Source of the DNA: Cyanobacteria bacterium Co-bin13
Lineage (GTDB): Bacteria; Cyanobacteriota; Cyanobacteriia; Phormidesmidales; Phormidesmidaceae
DNA length: 10,717 nucleotides
Assembly (NCBI GenBank): GCA_014534385.1
Contig: JACVRP010000082.1
Span: 1 to 10,717, forward strand
Direction: 5' to 3'
Shown: in pieces, positions 6,273 through 10,717 of the stretch
Numbering within the stretch: position 1 is the first letter of the stretch
Layout of the letters: each line of letters opens with the position of its first letter
Translations under genes and position numbers: made by a program
The notes under the pieces: model-generated
Seen by the model: the letters and a program-made list of their open reading frames with translations, nothing else
Database searches by the model: none
Told to the model about the DNA's origin: nothing

Positions 6273-7361
6273 TCAAAACAGCGCTGTTTGCAAGGGTACT
6301 CGGGTAGAGCTTTTACTCAGCAGCTCGTGAATTTTTTCAGCCCCAATCCAGCCAGACGTTGCCGCTGTGTTGACGTCGAAACCGCCGCACCAGTCGCCAC
6401 AGCACACTAGAGGCAAAGGAGCGGCTGTTACCAGGCTTTGTTGGGTAGAAGGATTTTTTGTCGTTGCATACCGCCAGCGGTGAACCTGAATCCAATCGGG
6501 CTGTCTCAGGTCTTGTTTGAAAGCGAGTCCGAGGGTTTGGGCGGTTTGAGCTAAAAGATGCCGTCCAGCGTCTAGCGGAGCGGGAGTCGATAGGTAGGGC
6601 TGAGCAAAGCGATCGCAACTCTGAATCACTACTGTCGGCACTGAGGGAGCGCCACGCTTACCGCTATCTAGCCCAGCCCAGGCAAAGGCGGTGCTGGCAT
6701 TGCCAGAGACCGTCCACCCTTGCGAATCGGCTTCCAGCCCTGTTGTGGGCAGACCGCTATAGCCTGCAAAAACTGTAATGGAAGCGTCAAAGGCGACCGC
6801 TTTCAGATCTAGCATGACTGCAGAATCGAGCTGGGGTTTGACGGTTTGCAGGATGTCTAGGGCCTGAGGGGCTGGCACCGCTAGCACGACAGCTCGGGCA
6901 GTCAGCGGTGTGGCAGCAGGTGTGCCGATCTCTTCTACCCTGAGCTGCCAGCCCTCTACCGCCACTTCTAGCCCCACCACACGGGTTTGTCGGCGAATGT
7001 CCAGGTTCTCTGCCAGGTATTTGGCAATAGTCGTCATACCCTGGGGGGCTACCCACCGTTCTTCTGGCGCAGTCGGGATGAGCTGTCCATCGGCAGCAAC
7101 CGCATAGCAGGCGGGGTGCCAGGGTCGCACCAGACGCTGCAGCTTGAGCTGCTGCACCAGCTGATCCATCAAAGGCGTCGTTGGGGTGATGAAGCGGCAG
7201 CCGTGGTCCACTGGCTGGTCATTCACCCGGCGAGTGGCCACGCGCCCGCCTAGTCCTCGCGACTTCTCTAAAACCCGCACTCGGTACCCGGCTTGCTGCA
7301 GCCGCCGGGTACATAGAAGACCGGCCATCCCTGCACCAACCACCGCCACATCCAAAACCAC
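6273..7361 (-). CDS. Renalase-like FAD/NAD(P)-dependent oxidoreductase
   Basis: 362 residues from a GTG at 7361, with AGGGAGAG (7368-7375) 6 nt upstream on the minus strand. The N-terminus is a Rossmann FAD-binding fold: VVGAGMAG (7-14, glycines 9, 11, 14) and E32, which should bind the ribose of FAD. SRGLGGRVATRR (34-45) is the second flavin-binding motif typical of the renalase/amine-oxidase-like group. Near the C-terminus, CCGDWCGGFDVNTAATSG (320-337) is the usual motif closing over the flavin. Length and order fit renalase-type proteins common in cyanobacteria and plants. Human and bacterial renalases oxidise isomeric dihydronicotinamides, but that activity is not shown for the cyanobacterial group, so the substrate is unknown. 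It has no signal peptide (the first helix belongs to the Rossmann fold) and should be cytosolic. It diverges from the YaaW gene across 93 nt. Confidence 0.85.
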   Translation of the reverse strand: MVLDVAVVGAGMAGLLCTRRLQQAGYRVRVLEKSRGLGGRVATRRVNDQPVDHGCRFITPTTPLMDQLVQQLKLQRLVRPWHPACYAVAADGQLIPTAPEERWVAPQGMTTIAKYLAENLDIRRQTRVVGLEVAVEGWQLRVEEIGTPAATPLTARAVVLAVPAPQALDILQTVKPQLDSAVMLDLKAVAFDASITVFAGYSGLPTTGLEADSQGWTVSGNASTAFAWAGLDSGKRGAPSVPTVVIQSCDRFAQPYLSTPAPLDAGRHLLAQTAQTLGLAFKQDLRQPDWIQVHRWRYATTKNPSTQQSLVTAAPLPLVCCGDWCGGFDVNTAATSGWIGAEKIHELLSKSSTRVPLQTALF

Positions 7362-7454
7362 CCGCGACTCTCCCTAACGCCTCTGCTGCACCTGGTAGGC
7401 GCACCTGATGGAAGTGTGTCAGAATAAAGGGCAGTATATCAAGGACGGTGGCAC

Positions 7455-8309
7455 GTGGTGGACGAACTGCGATCTGCCCTGGAGCTAGCTACGGAAGAAG
7501 AGCTACAGGCGCTGACCGATATGCTCTTTCGCCCCAAATTCAACCCGCTCGACTACCTCTATGCGCCTGATCCGCTGGCGGTACAGAGCCGCACTCGCCA
7601 GGAACAGTTGGATTTGTTAGAAGAGCGCTTTAGGTTTCTGGCTGCCGATGGCCTGACCGTGATTAGCCGCCGCCACGAGCAGATCAGCTATCGGCAGGTG
7701 CTGATCCAGGTTTGCGGGCATCTCAATCTCTCTTACAGTGAAACGCTCTCGGCTGAGGAGCTGGAGGCCGAGATCTTTTTACACCTGCTGGAGCAGGTGT
7801 GGAATAAGCTGTCGGCACGCGATCGCAAGCAGCTGCAGCAGCAGGTTTGTCAGTCGCTGGCAACCTCAGCTCAGTTTCAGTCTCTGCCCCTGCCCCTACA
7901 GACCAACCCGATGGGCATTTTCCTCAAGGGCAGCACGGCCCTGGCGGTAAGTTCGGTGCTTAGGCCCTGGCTGCTGCAGCAGATTGCCCGTCAGTTTGCG
8001 CTACATATGGCCCGCTATGAGGTCGCTAAGCAAACCCTGGGGCGAGGCGGTGCCGTGCTAGCCACCCAAATTCAGAGCCGGGTAGCTATGCGCATGGCCT
8101 CCCGAGGTATGGCGGTGAATGCGGCCCGTTACGGTGCCACCCGATCCCTGCTGGCTTGGGTGGGGCCAATGCTGTGGATGTGGTTCTTTGCCGATTTGGG
8201 CTGGCGTGCGATCGCAACCAATTATGGTCGCATCATTCCCGTGGTTTTTACCCTGGCCCAGATCCGTCTAACCCGTTCCCTTGAGACCATCGAAGCTGCT
8301 TACTGCTGA
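7455..8309 (+). CDS. YaaW-family (UPF0174-like) membrane-associated protein
   Basis: 284 residues. AAGGA (7441-7445) lies 9 nt before the GTG at 7455; a second GTG at 7458 is nearly as good. The N-terminal half is polar and helical: LRSALELATEEELQALTDML (about 5-24), then FNPLDYLYAPDP and an EERFRFLAADGLTV segment (57-70). The second half has an amphipathic or hydrophobic stretch at about 158-185 and two hydrophobic segments at about 231-248 and 259-271, joined by DLGWRAIATNYGRIIP. These features match the YaaW family as found in cyanobacteria, whose biochemical role is unknown. It probably associates with a membrane. It is followed 18 nt later by the J-domain gene, so the two are likely one transcript. 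Confidence 0.8.
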   Translation: MVDELRSALELATEEELQALTDMLFRPKFNPLDYLYAPDPLAVQSRTRQEQLDLLEERFRFLAADGLTVISRRHEQISYRQVLIQVCGHLNLSYSETLSAEELEAEIFLHLLEQVWNKLSARDRKQLQQQVCQSLATSAQFQSLPLPLQTNPMGIFLKGSTALAVSSVLRPWLLQQIARQFALHMARYEVAKQTLGRGGAVLATQIQSRVAMRMASRGMAVNAARYGATRSLLAWVGPMLWMWFFADLGWRAIATNYGRIIPVVFTLAQIRLTRSLETIEAAYC

Positions 8310-8327
8310 TCGCTGCCTAAAGGACGC

Positions 8328-9062
8328 ATGCCAGAGCCGGACACTGAACCCAAGACTCACTACCAGCGCCTGGGCATCAAACCCACTGCCAGCGCCCAGC
8401 AGATTCGTCGTGCCTACCGAGATCTCAGCAAGCTCTACCATCCCGACACGACTGACCTGCCCGCTACCGTCGCCACTGAAAAGTTTCAGCTGCTCAACGA
8501 AGCCTACGCCACCTTAAGCAGTCCAGAGCGACGCTGGGCCTACGACCAGCAGATGGGATATTCCCGTATTTCAGTTATTCAGCCCCCAGCGGATCTCAAT
8601 ACGCCCGTTTCACTCAAGCGGCGAGAGTACAAGTCAAACGCTTACCTCGATCCAAACGACCGCCCCTTATCGGCAGGGGAGATCTTTGCCCTGTTTATTT
8701 TGGGAATTACCTTTGTCGCCTGCCTGGTGCTTGTACTCACCATTGGATTAACCCAGGGAGAAACGGCCCTGGCCATACCGCAGCCTGAAGATCTACTGCC
8801 CACTGAACAGGTAATGGTCGCCCCAACTGAACCGGCAGCCACAGCCGAATTCAAGCAGAATGAGGCCGAGGCACCGCTGGAAAACTCAGCACCTTCAGTT
8901 CAAAACTCTAGCCCCAAGCCATTCCCAACTTCGGCAGACGCCCCAGTAGTCAAGCCGGCGGAAGCCAACCCTCAATCCTTGGCAGAGCAGCCTGCCCAGC
9001 CCCAGAGTTCCCCCCAACAGCACAGCAGCCAACCCGTTCGTCCTATCCTGAAATGGCTGTAG
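8328..9062 (+). CDS. Membrane-anchored J-domain (DnaJ-like) protein
   Basis: 244 residues from the ATG at 8328, with AAAGGA just upstream. An N-terminal J domain spans about 11-75 with the intact HPD tripeptide at 38-40, which activates the ATPase of an Hsp70/DnaK partner; the usual FQLLNEAYATLSSPERRWAYD helix pair follows. After a linker comes one transmembrane helix (about 118-141, FALFILGITFVACLVLVL), then a low-complexity tail of about 100 residues rich in Pro, Gln, Ala and Ser. There is no Gly/Phe region, zinc-finger domain or substrate-binding C-terminal domain, so this is a class C J protein. It would recruit DnaK to the thylakoid or plasma membrane, with the J domain in the cytosol. 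The client is unknown. The gene lies between YaaW (18 nt) and DUF3143 (58 nt). Confidence 0.9.
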   Translation: MPEPDTEPKTHYQRLGIKPTASAQQIRRAYRDLSKLYHPDTTDLPATVATEKFQLLNEAYATLSSPERRWAYDQQMGYSRISVIQPPADLNTPVSLKRREYKSNAYLDPNDRPLSAGEIFALFILGITFVACLVLVLTIGLTQGETALAIPQPEDLLPTEQVMVAPTEPAATAEFKQNEAEAPLENSAPSVQNSSPKPFPTSADAPVVKPAEANPQSLAEQPAQPQSSPQQHSSQPVRPILKWL

Positions 9063-9120
9063 CACTGCTCTGACAGGCACTATTTCAGTCTCCAAAGAAT
9101 ATATTCCCTACCCAGGCCTC

Positions 9121-9393
9121 ATGGTTATGCCGTCCGCCGATACTCCCCTATACAACCATCCCCTGCCCGACATTGAGCAGTGGCTCCGAGAGCAAAACTG
9201 CGAGCAGGAACCCGGATCCCCCCATCAATGGCATGTAGAGCGCAGAACCTGGCAGGCCGATCTCACCCTCGATATTGACTCTATTGTTGTGCGCTACCTC
9301 AACGCTAGCCCAGACGGCCAAGACATCCAGCGGATCTTCAAATACTCTCTCAGTCGGCAAGACCTCAACGAAGCCATCTTCTCTGGCCCCTAG
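9121..9393 (+). CDS. DUF3143 family protein
   Basis: 90 residues from the ATG at 9121 (or 88 from 9127; the weak AGG upstream suits the first). The core motifs ADTPLYNHPLPDIEQWLREQ (6-25), a WHV...W segment, IVVRYLNA and FKYSLSRQDLNEAIFSGP at the C-terminus match DUF3143, a small family of cyanobacteria and plastid-bearing organisms. The function is unknown. No cysteine cluster, signal peptide or membrane segment is visible, so it should be a soluble alpha/beta protein. From memory, family members often lie beside a J-domain gene, as here, which suggests that they act together; that is inference. Confidence 0.88.
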   Translation: MVMPSADTPLYNHPLPDIEQWLREQNCEQEPGSPHQWHVERRTWQADLTLDIDSIVVRYLNASPDGQDIQRIFKYSLSRQDLNEAIFSGP

Positions 9394-9456
9394 CCAGCGC
9401 AGGCGCTGCCCCCGGTTACAAATTGTGACGTTATCTTGAAGAGAAACGTTCAACCT

Positions 9457-9464
9457 CGGAGGAA
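9457..9464 (+). promoter_or_regulatory. Strong ribosome binding site of the aldo/keto reductase
   Basis: CGGAGGAA, containing the full GGAGG, sits just before the ATG at 9467. It is the best Shine-Dalgarno sequence in the window and fixes the start. Confidence 0.6.
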
Positions 9465-9466
9465 GC

Positions 9467-10435
9467 ATGCCTGATCCAGCCACCATTCAAACCGTTACCT
9501 TAGGGACTACAGGTCCGGTTGTTCCCGCTTTGGGGATCGGTACTTGGGCCTGGGGCGATTCCCTGTTCTGGAACTACGGCAAGGACTACGGAGCCGAAGA
9601 CGTTCAGGCAGCATTTCAAGCGGCCTTAGAAGGCGGCATCAATTTTTTTGATACCGCTGAGATCTATGGTTTGGGAGACTCAGAAAAGCTGCTGGGGCAG
9701 TTTATGCAGTCAGCTAGTCAGCCTGTGATGATTGCCACCAAGTATTTTCCTTTGCCCTGGCGGTTCTCTTCCCAAGCAGTTGCCGATGCTCTGACAGCCA
9801 GCCTCAAGCGCCTGCAGGTTTCCAGGGTTGCCCTCTATCAGGTGCACGCTCCCCTGACCCTTCTCCTCAGCCAAAAATCTCTGATGAATGCCCTGGCAGA
9901 TGAGGTTCAGCAGGGCAGAATTCAGGCAATTGGGGTGAGCAACTATTCAGCCCAGCAAATGCGGGAAGCCCACGCCTACTTAGCCAAACGAGGAATTCCG
10001 CTGGCGGTAAACCAGGTGCAGTACTCCCTGCTGCATCGCCACATCGAAACCAACGGCATTTTAGAAGCGGCCCGCGAGCTGGGAATTACGATTCTGGCCT
10101 ATAGTCCTTTGGCTCAGGGCCTGCTGACCGGCAAATATACCGTGGAGAACTATCAGAAGCCCAGTGGAGCCCGCAGCCTAGCGCCGCAGTTTAGCAAACA
10201 GAGGCTAGCTAAGCTAGAGCCTGTGATTCAGACTCTGCAGGCTATTGGCAACCAGTACGACCGCACCCCGGCGCAGGTAGCTCTGAACTGGCTCATTGCC
10301 CAGGGCAACGTCGTGCCTATTCCTGGCGCTAAAAACGCTCGCCAGGCAGCTCAAAACGCTGGCGCTTTGGGATGGCAGTTGGGTGAGCAGGAGCGAGCTC
10401 AAATAGACCAGGCAACCCAGGCATGGAAATCCTAG
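9467..10435 (+). CDS. Aldo/keto reductase (NADPH-dependent)
   Basis: 322 residues. A complete (beta/alpha)8 aldo/keto reductase with the catalytic tetrad D62, Y67, K92 and H127 (FFDTAEIYG, ATKYF, YQVHAP), the substrate-side VSNYS motif, NQVQYSLL, AYSPLAQGLLTGKYT and the NADPH-binding PIPGAKNARQ (284-293). It closely resembles the plastid reductase group of plants (At1g06690 type) and cyanobacterial relatives, which have the same WAWGDSLFW-like start and PLPWRF segment. It should reduce a carbonyl compound with NADPH in the cytosol; the natural substrate is unknown, with reactive carbonyl detoxification or pyridoxal reduction as possibilities. The gene starts 73 nt after DUF3143, so it could be the last gene of that operon or have its own promoter. 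Confidence 0.92.
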   Translation: MPDPATIQTVTLGTTGPVVPALGIGTWAWGDSLFWNYGKDYGAEDVQAAFQAALEGGINFFDTAEIYGLGDSEKLLGQFMQSASQPVMIATKYFPLPWRFSSQAVADALTASLKRLQVSRVALYQVHAPLTLLLSQKSLMNALADEVQQGRIQAIGVSNYSAQQMREAHAYLAKRGIPLAVNQVQYSLLHRHIETNGILEAARELGITILAYSPLAQGLLTGKYTVENYQKPSGARSLAPQFSKQRLAKLEPVIQTLQAIGNQYDRTPAQVALNWLIAQGNVVPIPGAKNARQAAQNAGALGWQLGEQERAQIDQATQAWKS

Positions 10436-10533
10436 TCGGAAAACCCTTAGCTGATGGAGCGTCACCCGCAACCCGTTGCTCTATAAATCGAGGGACTAGC
10501 GCCAGCAGGTGAAAAAGCCCATTCTCAGCTTAT

Positions 10534-10563
10534 TTTCTAAGTGTTTACAGCTTTAGTTAGAAA
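10534..10563. repeat. Inverted repeat TTTCTAA / TTAGAAA
   Basis: TTTCTAA (10534-10540) pairs with TTAGAAA (10557-10563) across a 16-nt loop. With a small bulge, the stem can extend through AGC (10527-10529) and GCT (10564-10566). It is AT-rich and may be part of the transcript end of the reductase gene or an operator. Confidence 0.3.
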
Positions 10564-10600
10564 GCTCAGGGCAAGGCTAGTGGGTCAAATGCCGAGCCTA

Positions 10601-10626
10601 AGTGGCTTTCTATCGCGATAGCCACT
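10601..10626. repeat. Inverted repeat enclosing a CTATCGCGATAG palindrome
   Basis: AGTGGCT (10601-10607) pairs with AGCCACT (10620-10626). Inside lies the perfect 12-bp palindrome CTATCGCGATAG (10610-10621), which overlaps the second arm, so two alternative hairpins are possible. It may be a terminator stem without a T-run, a protein-binding palindrome or part of the adjoining repeat. Confidence 0.4.
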
Positions 10627-10632
10627 GGTGTC

Positions 10633-10703
10633 AGGACGGGGTGCAGGGGTGGAACCCCTGGCTGGGGGCGCAGCCCCCACACCCCTAAAAGATCGGATGT
10701 CCT
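10633..10703. repeat. GC-rich element able to fold as a three-way junction
   Basis: An outer stem, GGGGTG (10638-10643) with CACCCC (10680-10685), encloses two back-to-back hairpins. The first is CAGGGGT-GGA-ACCCCTG (10644-10660) and the second is TGGGGGC-GCA-GCCCCCA (10663-10679). Only two unpaired bases (10661-10662) lie in the junction. A further AGGAC (10633-10637) / GTCCT (10699-10703) pair can close the base across a 13-nt bulge. GC-rich hairpin repeats of this style are scattered between genes in many filamentous cyanobacteria, so this is probably one copy of a dispersed non-coding repeat. A second copy cannot be seen here. Confidence 0.55.
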
Positions 10704-10717
10704 AAGCTATGTGGCGA

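Larger units (their letters stand above)
1142..8215. repeat. Seven HIP1 octamers (GCGATCGC)
   Basis: Exact copies at 1142-1149, 2818-2825, 3648-3655, 4742-4749, 6609-6616, 7819-7826 and 8208-8215. About 0.2 would be expected by chance in this length. HIP1 overrepresentation is a known signature of many cyanobacterial genomes. All seven lie inside genes, on both coding strands. Confidence 0.9.
10436..10717. other. Gene-free region rich in inverted repeats
   Basis: I see no credible coding frame in these 282 nt. TATAAAT at 10483-10489 looks like a -10 box but lacks a matching -35. Three inverted-repeat structures follow one another at 10534-10563, 10601-10626 and 10638-10685, each listed separately. 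Any gene to the right begins beyond the window. Confidence 0.6.

Noticed and set aside
6787..7404. Alternative frames on both strands over the renalase-like gene
   Set aside because: They are shadows of the real coding frame, which carries continuous flavoprotein motifs.
10483..10489. TATAAAT as a promoter -10 box
   Set aside because: No -35-like hexamer lies 16-18 nt upstream, and no gene follows within the window.
10638..10685. Tandem GC hairpins as a rho-independent terminator of the reductase gene
   Set aside because: They lie about 200 nt after the stop and have no T-run following on either strand; the three-way geometry suits a repeat better.
10436..10717. CRISPR array or tRNA in the terminal region
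   Set aside because: There are no regularly spaced direct repeats. The three-way fold has no anticodon arm, T-loop sequence or acceptor of tRNA length.

Overview
The window looks like chromosome from a filamentous, Leptolyngbya-type cyanobacterium. Three things point there. The palindrome GCGATCGC (HIP1) occurs seven times in 10.7 kb, where about 0.2 would be expected by chance. There is a ycf34 gene, a family found only in cyanobacteria and plastids. Several other proteins belong to families I know mainly from cyanobacteria: DUF3143, a four-Cys/kinase/WD40 fusion and a plastid-type aldo/keto reductase. The genus is an inference.

Layout. Positions 1-1304 (minus) hold most of a potassium-channel-like protein with two NAD-binding RCK domains; its C-terminus lies beyond position 1. 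A divergent intergenic stretch leads to a small coiled-coil protein (1609-1962, plus) that resembles GvpV of gas-vesicle clusters. This runs tail-to-tail into a 626-residue Ser/Thr kinase with an N-terminal zinc ribbon and seven C-terminal WD40 repeats (1986-3866, minus). The kinase lies 12 nt downstream of ycf34 (3879-4127, minus), which encodes an Fe-S protein of photosynthetic cells, so the two are probably cotranscribed. Divergent from ycf34 is a tRNA CCA-end nucleotidyltransferase (4382-5680, plus). Next comes a very basic 58-residue protein (5954-6130, plus), whose 5' leader can form a 12-bp stem that covers its Shine-Dalgarno sequence. Convergent to it is a renalase-like FAD protein (6273-7361, minus).

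The right third is a run of plus-strand genes: a YaaW-family membrane protein (7455-8309), a membrane-anchored J-domain protein (8328-9062), a DUF3143 protein (9121-9393) and an aldo/keto reductase (9467-10435). The first three are closely spaced and look like an operon. The last 282 nt carry no gene. They contain several inverted repeats, ending in a GC-rich element that can fold into a perfect three-way junction and looks like a dispersed repeat.

Most genes are housekeeping or conserved cyanobacterial genes. I found no CRISPR array, transposase, phage gene, tRNA or rRNA, and no complete new defence or biosynthetic system. The best leads are the structured leader of the small basic protein, the two TTG starts that both overlap the stop of a tiny upstream ATG frame, the ycf34-kinase pairing, the J-domain/DUF3143/YaaW cluster, the channel with an unusual pore sequence, and the terminal three-way-junction repeat.
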